From: Alphaproteobacteria bacterium HGW-Alphaproteobacteria-18
GTDB lineage: Bacteria > Pseudomonadota > Alphaproteobacteria > Caulobacterales > Hyphomonadaceae
Assembly: GCA_002841155.1 (NCBI GenBank)
Contig: PHEH01000011.1
Location: forward strand, 1-64,000
Reading direction: 5' to 3'
DNA length: 64,000 bases
Every line of letters starts with the position of its first letter. The stretch's first letter is position 1. The notes under the pieces were generated by a model. It searched no databases, was not told the DNA's origin, and was given only the letters and a program-made list of their open reading frames with translations. The translations under genes were made by a program, and so were the position numbers. This document shows, piece by piece, positions 8,308 to 16,970 of the stretch.

Positions 8308-8643
8308 TCAGGGCTCTGCGGCCGGGCGCTGCTCGGCCCAGAGCAGGAGCGCATCCAGCGCCGGGCAGAGGCCTTCCCCCCATTCGGTCAGGCCATACTC
8401 CACCTTGGGCGGCACCTGATGGTGCACGATCCGGCGGACAATCCCGTCGGCCTCCAGCTTGCGCAGCTGCTGGATGAGCATCTTCTGCGAAATAGCCGGA
8501 ATCGCCCGCTCAAGATCCGAGAAGCGCAGTAGAGTGCCGCCGAACAGGTGGAAAAGAATGGTCATCTTCCATCGGCCCTCCAGCATCTGAAGGGCGCCTT
8601 CGATGCCATGCGCGGCGGTGTCGGGCGTGTAGTCCGGCCGCAT
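8308..8643 (-). CDS. HxlR-family transcriptional regulator
   Basis: A winged-helix regulator of the HxlR/DUF24 family (111 residues from the ATG at 8,643). Family blocks are GALQMLEGRWKMTILFHLF, LRFSDLERAIPAISQKML, QQLRKLEADGIVRR and PPKVEYGLTEWGEGL. The frame stays open to 8,889 with another ATG at 8,685. I prefer 8,643 because an inverted repeat and a plausible promoter occupy 8,654-8,685, and because 111 residues fits the family. It is divergent from the SnoaL-SDR operon that it probably controls. No conserved redox cysteine is seen near the N-terminus, so the inducer is unknown. Confidence 0.85.
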   Translation of the reverse strand: MRPDYTPDTAAHGIEGALQMLEGRWKMTILFHLFGGTLLRFSDLERAIPAISQKMLIQQLRKLEADGIVRRIVHHQVPPKVEYGLTEWGEGLCPALDALLLWAEQRPAAEP

Positions 8644-8653
8644 ACCTGCAGGT

Positions 8654-8685
8654 AAGTACCCTACTTTTTTGTCCGTACTTGTCAT
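8654..8685 (-). promoter_or_regulatory. HxlR operator and promoter
   Basis: Perfect 6-bp arms aagtac (8,654-8,659) and gtactt (8,675-8,680) flank a 15-bp spacer, a layout typical of HxlR-family operators. On the minus strand an ATGACA -35-like box (8,680-8,685) and a TAGGGT -10-like box (8,658-8,663) are 16 bp apart, so the dyad overlaps a promoter reading into the regulator. Autoregulation and control of the divergent operon are inferred. Confidence 0.55.
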
Positions 8686-8766
8686 TCGCTGTGTGTAGTC
8701 TGATATCGGCCTTCTCGCAAGATGGTCCGGGCTCAGCCCCGGCAAGAACCAAGAACGGAGATGACC

Positions 8767-9096
8767 ATGCAGATCCCCATGCCCGCGCCGGTCCGGCTGT
8801 ATTTCCAGTCCGAAGCCTATGACGACACGCTGCGCATCGCCGATTGTTTCACCCCGGATGCCGTGGTGACCGACGAGCGGCGCACACATCAGGGCCTCGA
8901 CGCCATCCGCGCCTGGAAAGCGGAAGCCAAAGCTGCGGCGAAGTATCAGGTAACCCCGGTGAGCGCGGAACCGGAAGGCGAGCGCATCCTTGTGGTCGGC
9001 CGCGTAGAAGGTGACTTTCCCGGCAGCCCCGTGATGCTGCGCTATATGTTTGACCTTGAGGGCGACCGGATTTCCGGACTGGCGATCTCGGCATGA
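8767..9096 (+). CDS. SnoaL-like (NTF2-fold) protein
   Basis: A 109-residue protein of the SnoaL/nuclear-transport-factor-2 fold. Recognisable features are the helix [20 protein letters not shown], the strand [20 protein letters not shown] followed by RAWKAEAKA, and the final [19 protein letters not shown]. Such proteins act as small isomerases, hydrolases or binding proteins; the substrate is not apparent. Earlier in-frame ATGs exist (8,722, 8,761), but ggag at 8,757-8,760 is properly spaced for 8,767. Its stop overlaps the SDR start by four bases (ATGA), which indicates translational coupling, and the pair is divergent from the HxlR regulator. Confidence 0.8.
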   Translation: MQIPMPAPVRLYFQSEAYDDTLRIADCFTPDAVVTDERRTHQGLDAIRAWKAEAKAAAKYQVTPVSAEPEGERILVVGRVEGDFPGSPVMLRYMFDLEGDRISGLAISA

Positions 9097-9875
9097 ACCT
9101 CGACATGGGCCTGGAAGGCAAACGGGCGCTGGTTACCGGCGGCACCAAGGGTGTCGGCCGGGCGGTGGTGGCGGCGCTGCGCGGGTTCGGGATGGAGGTG
9201 CTGACAACCGCGCGGAAGGCGGGGGAGGGGCTTCCCGAGGGCGTGCATTTCGTGGCGGCCGACATCACCACTGCCGAGGGCTGCGCGCGCATCGCCGAAG
9301 CGGTCCGCGAGCGGATGAGCGGCGTTGACGTGATCGTGCATGTTGCCGGTGGCTCCAGCGCGCCAGCTGGCGGGTTTGCCGCGCTGGACGAAGCGACGTG
9401 GCAGGCGGAGCTCAGTCTCAACCTGTTGCCGGCAGTGCGGCTCGACCGGGCATTGCTTCCTGCAATGATCGCTCAGGGCAGCGGGGTGGTGATCCACATC
9501 ACGTCGATCCAGAGCGCTCTGCCACTTCCGGAGGCAACGACAGCCTATGCCAGCGCCAAGGCGGCGCTGTCGGCCTACAGCAAGAGCCTGTCGAAGGAGG
9601 TGGCGCCCCACGGCATACGGGTTGTGCGTGTCTCGCCGGGCTGGATCGCGACCGAGGCGTCGAAGGACCTGGTCGCCCGGATCGCCGCAGAAAACGGCTC
9701 GGACCATGCTGCGGCGGAGAAGGTCCTGATGCAGTCGATCGGCGGTATTCCGCTGGGGCGCCCATCGCGGCCGGAGGAGGTCGCCGATCTTGTCGCTTTC
9801 CTCGTTTCGGCCAAGGCCAGCGCCATCACGGGCTCCGAGTTCGTCATCGACGGGGGAACCATACCCACGGTCTGA
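9093..9875 (+). CDS. SDR family oxidoreductase
   Basis: A 260-residue classical short-chain dehydrogenase/reductase. The cofactor motif TGGTKGVG is at residues 15-22, Asn110, Ser138 (HITSIQS), Tyr152 and Lys156 (AYASAK) form a complete catalytic tetrad, and the C-terminal [12 protein letters not shown] is family-typical. It should oxidise or reduce a hydroxyl/carbonyl substrate with NAD(P)H. It is the second gene of the operon with the SnoaL-like protein (4-base overlap). The operon lies across a short intergenic region from the HxlR regulator, suggesting inducible conversion of a small, perhaps electrophilic, compound; this last point is inference. Confidence 0.92.
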   Translation: MNLDMGLEGKRALVTGGTKGVGRAVVAALRGFGMEVLTTARKAGEGLPEGVHFVAADITTAEGCARIAEAVRERMSGVDVIVHVAGGSSAPAGGFAALDEATWQAELSLNLLPAVRLDRALLPAMIAQGSGVVIHITSIQSALPLPEATTAYASAKAALSAYSKSLSKEVAPHGIRVVRVSPGWIATEASKDLVARIAAENGSDHAAAEKVLMQSIGGIPLGRPSRPEEVADLVAFLVSAKASAITGSEFVIDGGTIPTV

Positions 9876-9940
9876 ACGGGGCGGCAGGGGATTTTCAGTG
9901 CCCCGCTGACGAACGCCCAACCCCACCCTATATTGCTCCG

Positions 9941-10357
9941 ATGGGCGGCTATCCACCTTATGCGGGCTTCACCGAATTTGCGATTGCGCTCGGCGTGATC
10001 CTCTCGGCTATTGTCAGCTTGCTTGGCACCTCCAGCCGCAAGCGGATGGTGGCGATGGGGGAGGCACGCTTGCAGGATCTCTCCGAAATGACGGGGATAC
10101 TCGACCCTAAACAGCTGTTTGTGGTGTTCGGGCCGCCAGATATGGGCCGGGTGTGGCGCAACGTGACCCTGCTGGACCTTCGCCGGGCGCGGGCGCCGGC
10201 CGGGTGGCTGATGTCCAGTGATCTTGTGGACTACGGCTGTATGCTGGCAGCGATCCTCGGGATGCTCTTCAATCATTCGCTTATTCCACTGCTTCTTCTT
10301 GGGGCTTTGGGGGTTCAGGCGGCGGGCTGGATTGTGTCGGCCCGCGTCCCGAAATAA
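9941..10357 (+). CDS. hypothetical membrane protein
   Basis: A 138-residue protein with an N-terminal membrane segment (ALGVILSAIVSLLG, residues about 13-28), a soluble middle with RKRMVAMGEARLQDLSEM and FGPPDMGRVWRNV, and a C-terminal hydrophobic pair (YGCMLAAILGMLF; LIPLLLLGALGVQAAGWIV). The open frame extends far upstream through the SDR gene in another frame; the ATG at 9,941 starts the hydrophobic N-terminus and is the reasonable start. I do not recognise the family. It sits between the SDR gene and dapF, all on the plus strand. Confidence 0.6.
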   Translation: MGGYPPYAGFTEFAIALGVILSAIVSLLGTSSRKRMVAMGEARLQDLSEMTGILDPKQLFVVFGPPDMGRVWRNVTLLDLRRARAPAGWLMSSDLVDYGCMLAAILGMLFNHSLIPLLLLGALGVQAAGWIVSARVPK

Positions 10358-10404
10358 GGGGCAGAGGCCTTTCGCTTCCCGTGAGAGGGGAAACGCATTA
10401 GAGA

Positions 10405-11220
10405 ATGCCGATGAAGCTCTGGAAAATGAACGGCGCTGGCAACGCGTTTGCCATATTCGATGCGCGCTCGACGGCCTTCACGCCGACGACGGAGCAGATC
10501 CGCAAGATTGCCGCAGACCTGAAGGCCGATCAGGTCATCGCCATGGAACGGGACGCGAGCAAGGATGTGTTCATGCGCATCTGGAACTCGGATGGCTCGG
10601 AAGTCTCTGCGTGTGGAAATGCGACACGCTGCGTGGGGCTTCTGATGCTCGATGAGACGGGGAAAGACCGCGTTACGATTCAGACCGAAGCCGACATGCT
10701 GCGGGCGACCCGCGCCGGGGATGGCCTCATCACGGTGGACATGGGCTCACCCCTGATGGGCTGGGAAGACATTCCGCTGTCCGAGAAAATGGATGTGCGC
10801 GGCGTGGATGTGAAGATCGGGCCGATTGATGCGCCTATCCTGTCGCGCCCGGCGGTCGTCTCGATGGGCAATCCTCATGCGGTGTTCTTCGTCAAGGATG
10901 TCGGCGCTTATGACATCCCGGCCATCGGCCCGCTGGTGGAATGGCATCCGCTATTTCCCAAGGGTACGAATGTCGGCTTTGCGCAGGTCATCGACCGGGA
11001 AACCATCCGCCTGCGCGTCTGGGAACGCGCCGCCGGACTGACCAAGGCCTGTGGCACGGGTGCCTGCGCGGCGCTGGTCTGCGCCGCCCGCGCCGGTCTG
11101 ACAGGCCGCAAGGCGCGGATGATCCTTGATGGCGGAGACCTCTTCATCGACTGGCGCGAAAGTGACGACCATGTCTACATGACGGGCCCCGTGGAGCTGG
11201 AATTCGAGGCGGAAATCTAG
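10405..11220 (+). CDS. dapF: diaminopimelate epimerase
   Basis: A 271-residue cofactor-independent epimerase converting LL- to meso-diaminopimelate for lysine and peptidoglycan synthesis. The N-terminal MKLWKMNGAGNAF, the first catalytic cysteine Cys70 in SACGNATRCVG, the NPHAVFFV block and the second catalytic cysteine Cys216 in KACGTGACAA are all present. A second ATG two codons in (10,411) is also possible. It heads the conserved run dapF - DUF3617-like gene - mtaB - ftsY on the plus strand. Full length for the family. Confidence 0.97.
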   Translation: MPMKLWKMNGAGNAFAIFDARSTAFTPTTEQIRKIAADLKADQVIAMERDASKDVFMRIWNSDGSEVSACGNATRCVGLLMLDETGKDRVTIQTEADMLRATRAGDGLITVDMGSPLMGWEDIPLSEKMDVRGVDVKIGPIDAPILSRPAVVSMGNPHAVFFVKDVGAYDIPAIGPLVEWHPLFPKGTNVGFAQVIDRETIRLRVWERAAGLTKACGTGACAALVCAARAGLTGRKARMILDGGDLFIDWRESDDHVYMTGPVELEFEAEI

Positions 11221-11297
11221 CCTCTTCAGGGGGTTGCTGCTGCGCGCGTATGGCATCACTCTGGCCGCCGTGCTGCCGCCTTTTGGAGAGATTGCCC

Positions 11298-11756
11298 ATG
11301 CGCCTGCTCATGATTCTGCTTCCGGCCCTGTTGACAGCCGCTGCCGCTGAGGCCCAGTCCATCAGCGTCAACAAGGGGCAATGGCACGTCACCCAGGACG
11401 TCTATTACGAGGCCAGCGCCGATGGAGAGCCGCTTGATTTTCCCGCGGAACACTCGGCCGTCGATGAATGCTGGATGCTCGATGAAGAAGTGATGATCGA
11501 TGCCAGCATGGTCGAAATGTTCGAGGGTTGCTCGGCCACAGACGTGAATTCGAGGGAATTTGGCCTCGATATCGGCATGATCTGCGACTTTGACGGGCTG
11601 GAGGTTGATGGCGCCGCGCAATTCTCCGTCAGCCATGGCAAGGACAGTTTCGTGGCTCAGATTTACCTTCAAAGCATCGCGCGCGCGCCGGTCGATTTCC
11701 AGAGCCATATCGTGATGATCGGCCATCGCACCGGCACCTGTCAGGCGCCCGGCTGA
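11298..11756 (+). CDS. DUF3617-like secreted protein
   Basis: A 152-residue protein starting with a signal peptide (MRLLMILLPALLTAAAAEAQS, cleavage likely near A-E-A|Q). The mature part opens with KGQWHVTQDVYY, has paired cysteines (DECW and EGCSAT; MICDF and GTCQ), and ends HIVMIGHRTGTC. That pattern of a starting Gly-x-Trp, scattered cysteines and a final Gly-x-Cys is like DUF3617, a family of periplasmic proteins of unknown role; the match is only by pattern. A ggagag site at 11,285-11,290 supports the ATG at 11,298 over the upstream in-frame ATG at 11,250. Confidence 0.65.
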   Translation: MRLLMILLPALLTAAAAEAQSISVNKGQWHVTQDVYYEASADGEPLDFPAEHSAVDECWMLDEEVMIDASMVEMFEGCSATDVNSREFGLDIGMICDFDGLEVDGAAQFSVSHGKDSFVAQIYLQSIARAPVDFQSHIVMIGHRTGTCQAPG

Positions 11757-11815
11757 GCCTAAACACGCCTATCTGCTTGCATTTCGTCCCCATCAGCGCG
11801 ATCTGACGGCCTCTT

Positions 11816-13105
11816 ATGGCTGATACTGCCCCACCTTCTGGCCCGACTGTCATTACGCTCGGATGCCGCCTCAACACCTACGAGTCCGAGGTGATGCGCC
11901 GCCATGCGCAGGCAGCGGGGCTTCAGGACGCTGTCATCGTCAATACGTGTGCGGTGACCTCAGAAGCCGTGCGCGGCGCCCGACAGGCCATCCGCCGGGC
12001 TGCGCGGGAAAACCCCGGCGCGGCCATTGTTGTCACCGGCTGCGCGGCGCAGACCGACCCGGAAGCCTTCGCGGCCATGCCGGAAGTCACCCGCATCATC
12101 GGCAATCACGACAAGATGAAAGCCGAAACCTGGCAACCGGCTGATCTGCTCGGCGGGGAAGAGAAAGTCCGCGTCAATGACATCATGAGCGTGCGCGAGA
12201 CCGCCGCCCATCTGATCGATGGTATGGAGGGCCGCGCCCGCGCCTATGTGCAGGTCCAGAATGGCTGCGACCATCGCTGCACCTTCTGCATCATTCCCTA
12301 TGGACGGGGAAATTCCCGCTCGGTGCCGGCAGGGGAGGTAGTCGGCCAGGTCCGCGCGCTGGCCGCCAGCGGGCATTATGAAGTGGTGCTGACCGGCGTG
12401 GACCTCACCAGCTGGGGGGCAGACCTTCCGGGCACGCCCCAGCTTGGCAATCTCGTCCAGCGTATCCTGAAGCTTGTGCCGGAGCTGCGGGCCTTGAGAA
12501 TTTCCTCCATCGACGCCATCGAGATGGATGACGCGCTGATCGAGGCGCTGGCGGACCCGCGCGTTGCGCCTTATCTGCATCTTTCGCTACAGCATGGCGA
12601 CAATCTCATCCTCAAGCGGATGAAGCGCCGCCACAGCCGGGACCAGGCCATTCAGCTCACGGAGCGCCTGCGCGCCATGCGGCCCGATATTGCGCTCGGC
12701 GCTGACATTATCGCCGGTTTCCCGACCGAGACCGAGGCGCATTTTGAAAACTCTCTCCGCCTCATTGATGAGTGCGGCCTCTCTTTCCTGCACGCCTTTC
12801 CCTACAGCCCGCGCCCCGGCACGCCGGCGGCCAAGATGCCCCAGCTGGCAAAGCCCCTGATCAAGGAACGCGCCGCGCGCCTGCGCGCAGCAGGGGACGC
12901 CGCCCTCATCCGGCATTTTGACCGGCATCTGGGTGGGGTGCGTGACGCCCTGGTTGAGCGAGACACGGCGGCGCGTCTGTCAGATTTCACGCAGGTGAAA
13001 CTCAGCCGTAAGGCAGGAGATGGTGCCCAGGAAGGTGGACGGATCGCCCGCGTGCGGATAACCGGCCATGACGGCAAACAGCTTCTGGGTGACCCCATCT
13101 CATGA
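11816..13105 (+). CDS. mtaB: tRNA t6A37 methylthiotransferase MtaB
   Basis: A 429-residue radical-SAM methylthiotransferase that converts t6A37 to ms2t6A in tRNAs reading ANN codons. The N-terminal UPF0004 domain has the three cluster cysteines (LGCRLN, NTCAVT, VTGCAAQ), the radical-SAM cluster motif is CDHRCTFC (in QNGCDHRCTFCIIPYGRGNS), and the C-terminus carries a short basic TRAM-like region. The pattern LGCRLNTYES distinguishes MtaB from MiaB and RimO. Its stop overlaps the ftsY start by four bases (ATGA at 13,102-13,105), a conserved alphaproteobacterial arrangement. Confidence 0.95.
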   Translation: MADTAPPSGPTVITLGCRLNTYESEVMRRHAQAAGLQDAVIVNTCAVTSEAVRGARQAIRRAARENPGAAIVVTGCAAQTDPEAFAAMPEVTRIIGNHDKMKAETWQPADLLGGEEKVRVNDIMSVRETAAHLIDGMEGRARAYVQVQNGCDHRCTFCIIPYGRGNSRSVPAGEVVGQVRALAASGHYEVVLTGVDLTSWGADLPGTPQLGNLVQRILKLVPELRALRISSIDAIEMDDALIEALADPRVAPYLHLSLQHGDNLILKRMKRRHSRDQAIQLTERLRAMRPDIALGADIIAGFPTETEAHFENSLRLIDECGLSFLHAFPYSPRPGTPAAKMPQLAKPLIKERAARLRAAGDAALIRHFDRHLGGVRDALVERDTAARLSDFTQVKLSRKAGDGAQEGGRIARVRITGHDGKQLLGDPIS

Positions 13106-14343
13106 TCCTCTGGTTCGGCAAGAAAAAGAAACTCGACGAGGCCAAGGCCGCCGGCGAAGCCATGAAGGCGCCAGAGCTTAGCGCCGAAGAGATCGCCGCG
13201 CAGGCAGCTGCCGCCGCCGAGAAGGCCGAGATCGAGCGCAAGGTTGCCGAGGCAAACCAGGCCTGGGAAGAGCGCCAGCGCCGCGAAGCGCAGGAGGCCG
13301 AAGACGAAGCGGTCCGCGCCAAAGCCGCCGCCGAGCTAAAACTGCTGGAAGAGCGCCGCGAACATGCGCGCCTGCGCGAGGAAGCCGCCGAAGCCGCGCG
13401 CGCCGCCGCCGAGGCCGAAGCCAATGATCCGGGCCTTTTCGGGCGTCTCGGCGAGGGACTGGCGCGGTCGACGGCAAAGCTCACCGAAGGCATCGCCGCG
13501 CTCGGCCGCCGCAAGCTCGACGACGCAACGCTTGAAGAGTTGCAGGATCTTCTGATCACCTCGGATATGGGCACCAAGGTTGCCGCCCGGATTACAAAGG
13601 GCATTGCCAGGGGGCGTTTCGACAAGGAAATCTCCGGCGATGAAATCCGCCTCGCCCTGGCCGAAGAGATCGAGGAAATATTGAAGCCGCGCGAGAAAGT
13701 CGTTGATTTCTCCGATGGCCCGCGCCCGCGCATCGTTCTCTTCGTCGGCGTCAATGGCTCGGGCAAGACGACGACCATCGGGAAGATTGCCTCGAAGCTT
13801 CAGGAACAGGGCGCCAGGGCGCTGCTGGTGGCGGGCGACACATTCCGCGCGGCTGCCGTTGAACAGCTGAAAGTCTGGGGCGAGCGCGCCGGTATTCCGG
13901 TGATGGCGGGCGCGCATGGCGCGGACGCGGCAGGCCTCGTCTATGGCGCGGTGGAGCGCGCAAAAGCTGAAGACCTTGATCTGGTTCTCGTCGACACGGC
14001 CGGGCGCCTGCAGAACAAGGCAGAGCTGATGTCAGAGCTCGGCAAGATCGTCCGTGTCATGAAGAAGGTGGACCCCGACGCGCCGCATGATGTGATCCTT
14101 GTGCTGGACGCAACCGTCGGCCAGAACGCGCTCTCCCAGGTCGAAGCGTTCCGGCATACCGCCGGCGTCACCGGCCTCGTGATGACCAAGCTCGACGGCA
14201 CCGCCAAGGGCGGCGTGCTGGTCGCTATTGCTGAAGCACACGATCTGCCGATCCACTTCATCGGCATCGGCGAAAAAGCAGAAGACCTCCGCCCGTTCAG
14301 TGCGGAGGCCTTTGCAAAGGCGCTGGTCGGCATCAAAGCCTAA
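13102..14343 (+). CDS. ftsY: signal recognition particle receptor FtsY
   Basis: A 413-residue SRP-receptor GTPase that docks ribosome-SRP complexes at the inner membrane. Residues about 10-110 form the acidic, Ala/Glu-rich A domain (repeats such as EEIAAQAAAAAEKAEIE), followed by the N domain and the G domain. The P-loop is GVNGSGKTTT at about residues 214-223, then DTFRAAAVEQL, DTAGRLQNK and TKLDGTAKGG. It is translationally coupled to mtaB upstream and is followed by a convergent XRE regulator only seven bases away. Confidence 0.97.
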   Translation: MILWFGKKKKLDEAKAAGEAMKAPELSAEEIAAQAAAAAEKAEIERKVAEANQAWEERQRREAQEAEDEAVRAKAAAELKLLEERREHARLREEAAEAARAAAEAEANDPGLFGRLGEGLARSTAKLTEGIAALGRRKLDDATLEELQDLLITSDMGTKVAARITKGIARGRFDKEISGDEIRLALAEEIEEILKPREKVVDFSDGPRPRIVLFVGVNGSGKTTTIGKIASKLQEQGARALLVAGDTFRAAAVEQLKVWGERAGIPVMAGAHGADAAGLVYGAVERAKAEDLDLVLVDTAGRLQNKAELMSELGKIVRVMKKVDPDAPHDVILVLDATVGQNALSQVEAFRHTAGVTGLVMTKLDGTAKGGVLVAIAEAHDLPIHFIGIGEKAEDLRPFSAEAFAKALVGIKA

Positions 14344-14349
14344 ACGGCG

Positions 14350-14565
14350 TCACTCTGCGGCGTTGGCGACGCCGAGACCATCGTCAAAGATGTCCTCAAT
14401 GCTGCGTTCGAACAGCCGGGCAATGGCAAAGGCCAGCGGTAGGGAAGGGTCATACTTGCCCGTTTCGATGGCATTGACGGACTGACGGGACACATCGAGC
14501 AGGTCGGCCAGATGTTGCTGGCTCCAGCCACGTTCAGCCCTCAGTGCGCGGATGGTGCTTCGCAT
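14350..14565 (-). CDS. XRE-family regulator, small
   Basis: A 71-residue protein that is little more than one helix-turn-helix: STIRALRAERGWSQQHLADLL, then VSRQSVNAIETGKYDPSLPL and an amphipathic tail (AFAIARLFERSIEDIF). This is the short Cro/YozG-like class that often sits beside a gene for a small membrane protein. Here the partner is the gene at 14,575-14,982, ending nine bases upstream, so the two form an operon read from a promoter near 15,000. The palindrome at 15,005-15,021 is its likely operator. Confidence 0.9.
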   Translation of the reverse strand: MRSTIRALRAERGWSQQHLADLLDVSRQSVNAIETGKYDPSLPLAFAIARLFERSIEDIFDDGLGVANAAE

Positions 14566-14574
14566 GATGGCCCC

Positions 14575-14982
14575 CTACGGAACCTTGAAGAAATTTTGCC
14601 GAAGCAAAGCGAGAGCGACGAGAAGATAGAAAATCGAACCAAAAACGAACAATGGTATTTCCGGGATAACGTCGAAGTATTCCAAAAATCCAACGGCAAA
14701 AAGGACACCGGAGAGTGCAATACCACCTTCCGCCAAAGCCCAGAAAAGACGCATTCGCGTGTATTCATCGGTACGCTGCAGGATGCGGTGAATTGACCAT
14801 AGGATGCCCATCATAGGGAGGAAGGTAAGTACCGCGCCGGCTGTACGAGCAGTAACGGAAAGGCTGTTGAGATCAAAAAGGCGGTGACCAAACACCACCA
14901 AAACCCCATAGAGGGTCAACAGCGGAATCACGGTAACCAGAAAATGCTTGCTTGCTGCGCGGTAGGAGTTTTGAGGGCCCAT
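14575..14982 (-). CDS. four-TM membrane protein paired with XRE regulator
   Basis: A 135-residue protein with four hydrophobic segments (FLVTVIPLLTLYGVLVVFG; TAGAVLTFLPMMGILWSI; LAEGGIALSGVLFAVGF; LFVFGSIFYLLVALALL). An ATG also exists at 14,994, but GGAGAG just upstream favours 14,982. It is the first gene of a two-gene operon with the small XRE regulator. Modules of a small XRE regulator plus a small multi-pass protein are widespread and their role is unclear (some are DUF2178-like). No catalytic residue is visible. Confidence 0.75.
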   Translation of the reverse strand: MGPQNSYRAASKHFLVTVIPLLTLYGVLVVFGHRLFDLNSLSVTARTAGAVLTFLPMMGILWSIHRILQRTDEYTRMRLFWALAEGGIALSGVLFAVGFLEYFDVIPEIPLFVFGSIFYLLVALALLRQNFFKVP

Positions 14983-15002
14983 TGATCTCTCCATGTAAAA
15001 GT

Positions 15003-15032
15003 AGCTTGTCTTTATGACAAGTTAGCTTGTCA
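15003..15032 (-). promoter_or_regulatory. palindromic operator of the XRE module
   Basis: A perfect dyad cttgtc-tttat-gacaag occupies 15,005-15,021, and a further half-site tagcttgtcac follows at 15,023-15,032, repeating tagcttgtc from 15,002-15,010. The site is 21 bases upstream of the membrane-protein start codon, in the position of a promoter/operator. Binding by the co-encoded XRE protein is inferred from position and symmetry. Confidence 0.6.
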
Positions 15033-15114
15033 CGTCAAGTGTCCTTTACAAGCATTGCGCACACATACAAAATCCCGGCGCAGCAAGGCTGTCCGGACTT
15101 CAGAAGTTAGGCTC

Positions 15115-16854
15115 TTACTCCGCCGCCATAGCCTGCGCCGGTGCCAGCCGCGCGCCGCGCACCAAGCGCCCGGGCTTTACGCCAGTAGGTTCGCCGTCTC
15201 GGTGGGTGATTTCGCCCTTGAGGATGGTGGCGGTATAGCCGGAGGCGCGCTGCATCAGGCGCCGGCCACCGGCGGGCAGGTCGCGGATCACGTCCGGCAA
15301 ATGCAGCTTCATGTTGGCCAGGTCGATCACGTTGAGATCGGCCCGGTAGCCCGGCGCGATCAGGCCCCGGTCCCACAGGCCGATCCATTCTGCGGTAAGG
15401 CGGGACTGGCGATGCACGATGCTCTCAACACTGAGCTTCTGGCCCTTGGCGCGATCACGCACCCAATGGGTCAGCATGGTGGAGGTGAACGAACCGTCAC
15501 AGATCATGCCGACATGCGCGCCGCCATCAGAGAGGCCAGGCAAGGTCGCTGGGCTCTGCATCATCTCCAGGATCGGATCGAGCGTGCCCTGAGCATAATT
15601 CAGGAAGGGCAGGTAGAGCATGCCATTGCCATTGCGCTCCAGCATCAGGTCGAGCGCGACCGCTTCAGGTGACACGCCGCGCGCCTCTGCCATGGCCGCA
15701 AGCGTGCGCTCCGGGCCCGGCTCGTAATCTACCGGATCGGAGAGCTGGAAGATCTTGCCGAAATTGCGCACCATGGATTTCAGAAACGGATTATCCGTCT
15801 GCGGCGCATCGGCCAGCAGGCGCGCGCGAAAGTCCGGATCGCGCAGGCGCGCCACGCGTTCCGCCAGCGGAAGATCCGCCACTTCCCGATAGGTCGGGTG
15901 CGCGCTGAAGGGGTTCAAGGTCAGGTCCAGCCCGAGCAGCACGCCCACAGGGCGCGGGGCGACCTGCGCGCGGATCGGCACGCCATCGGCAGCCGCCGCC
16001 TCAATCGCGCCGAGCAGCAGGCGCCAGCCATTGGGCGCCACGTCAGACTGAGCCAGCGAGACAGACAGCGGCCGGCCGGTCGTCTCGACAATCCGGCGCA
16101 GCATGGCCGCTTCCTTCTGCGGATCGTCAAAGTCCGACACGAACTGCAACACGCCCCGGCCGGCTTCGGAAAGCCCCATGCCGATGCCGGTCAGCTCTGC
16201 TTCAGAGGCAGTCAGCGTCGGGGTCGGCTGTCCGTCAGAGGTGCGGTGGTTCAATGTGCGCGAGGTGGAAAAGCCCATGGCGCCGGCCGTCACGGCTTCC
16301 TTGGCGAGCTGTTTCATGGCGGCAATATCGTCCGGGGTCGCATCCTCCCGGTTTGCCCCCCGGTCGCCCATCACGAATACGCGGAGCGCCGCATGAGGCA
16401 GCTGCGCGCAGACATCTGTGTCAAAGCGGCGGGTGGAGAGGAAGTCGAGATAATCGGGAAAGCTCTCCCAGGTCCAGGGCAGGCCCTGCGCCAGAACGGG
16501 GAAGGGGATGTCCTCCACCCCCTCCATCAGGCGGATCAGCCGGTCATGATCCTCACTTTTGCACGGCGCAAAGCCGACGCCGCAATTTCCCATCACAACG
16601 GTGGTGACCCCATGCAGGGAGGACGGGCTGATCGCTTCGCCCCAGCTCACCTGGCCATCATAATGGGTGTGCAGATCAACAAATCCAGGCGTCACTACCT
16701 GGCCGTGCGCGTCGATTTCCTCGATGCCCTTGCCGCTGACCTTGCCGACCTCCCTAATGAAACCGCCCGATACAGCGACATCGCCCTCGAATGACGGGCC
16801 GCCGCTGCCATCGATAATAGTGGCGCCCCGAATGATCAGGTCATGAGTTGGCAT
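15115..16854 (-). CDS. N-acyl-D-amino-acid deacylase-like amidohydrolase
   Basis: A 579-residue amidohydrolase-superfamily protein (amidohydrolase family 3, D-aminoacylase type). The N-terminal beta-sandwich (DLIIRGATIIDGSGGPSFEGD) leads to the metal motif LHTHYDGQVSWG, then VVMGNCGVGFAPC (a conserved cysteine of the D-aminoacylase group) and a late SDGGAHVGMICDGS. It should hydrolyse an N-acyl or cyclic amide substrate in the cytosol. No signal peptide is present. It reads leftward as the last gene of a run with the membrane protein at 16,971. The exact substrate is unknown. Confidence 0.88.
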   Translation of the reverse strand: MPTHDLIIRGATIIDGSGGPSFEGDVAVSGGFIREVGKVSGKGIEEIDAHGQVVTPGFVDLHTHYDGQVSWGEAISPSSLHGVTTVVMGNCGVGFAPCKSEDHDRLIRLMEGVEDIPFPVLAQGLPWTWESFPDYLDFLSTRRFDTDVCAQLPHAALRVFVMGDRGANREDATPDDIAAMKQLAKEAVTAGAMGFSTSRTLNHRTSDGQPTPTLTASEAELTGIGMGLSEAGRGVLQFVSDFDDPQKEAAMLRRIVETTGRPLSVSLAQSDVAPNGWRLLLGAIEAAAADGVPIRAQVAPRPVGVLLGLDLTLNPFSAHPTYREVADLPLAERVARLRDPDFRARLLADAPQTDNPFLKSMVRNFGKIFQLSDPVDYEPGPERTLAAMAEARGVSPEAVALDLMLERNGNGMLYLPFLNYAQGTLDPILEMMQSPATLPGLSDGGAHVGMICDGSFTSTMLTHWVRDRAKGQKLSVESIVHRQSRLTAEWIGLWDRGLIAPGYRADLNVIDLANMKLHLPDVIRDLPAGGRRLMQRASGYTATILKGEITHRDGEPTGVKPGRLVRGARLAPAQAMAAE

Positions 16855-16894
16855 GGCGATATCCTCCGGTGTTTAGCGCGGGAACATGCCTTAA

Positions 16895-16929
16895 GGGGAA
16901 GTGGTGTCAAACCCTGACGCCGCTTCCCC
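16895..16929 (-). terminator. hairpin downstream of the membrane-protein gene
   Basis: A 15-bp stem with three G-T wobbles forms between 16,895-16,909 and 16,915-16,929, loop aaccc. On the minus strand it lies just after the stop of the gene at 16,971. There is no good U-tract, so intrinsic termination is uncertain; it may instead stabilise the transcript. Confidence 0.4.
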
Positions 16930-16970
16930 CTCTGGCAAAAACTCACCTGGTCCAGGGCTCAAGCCAAGGC

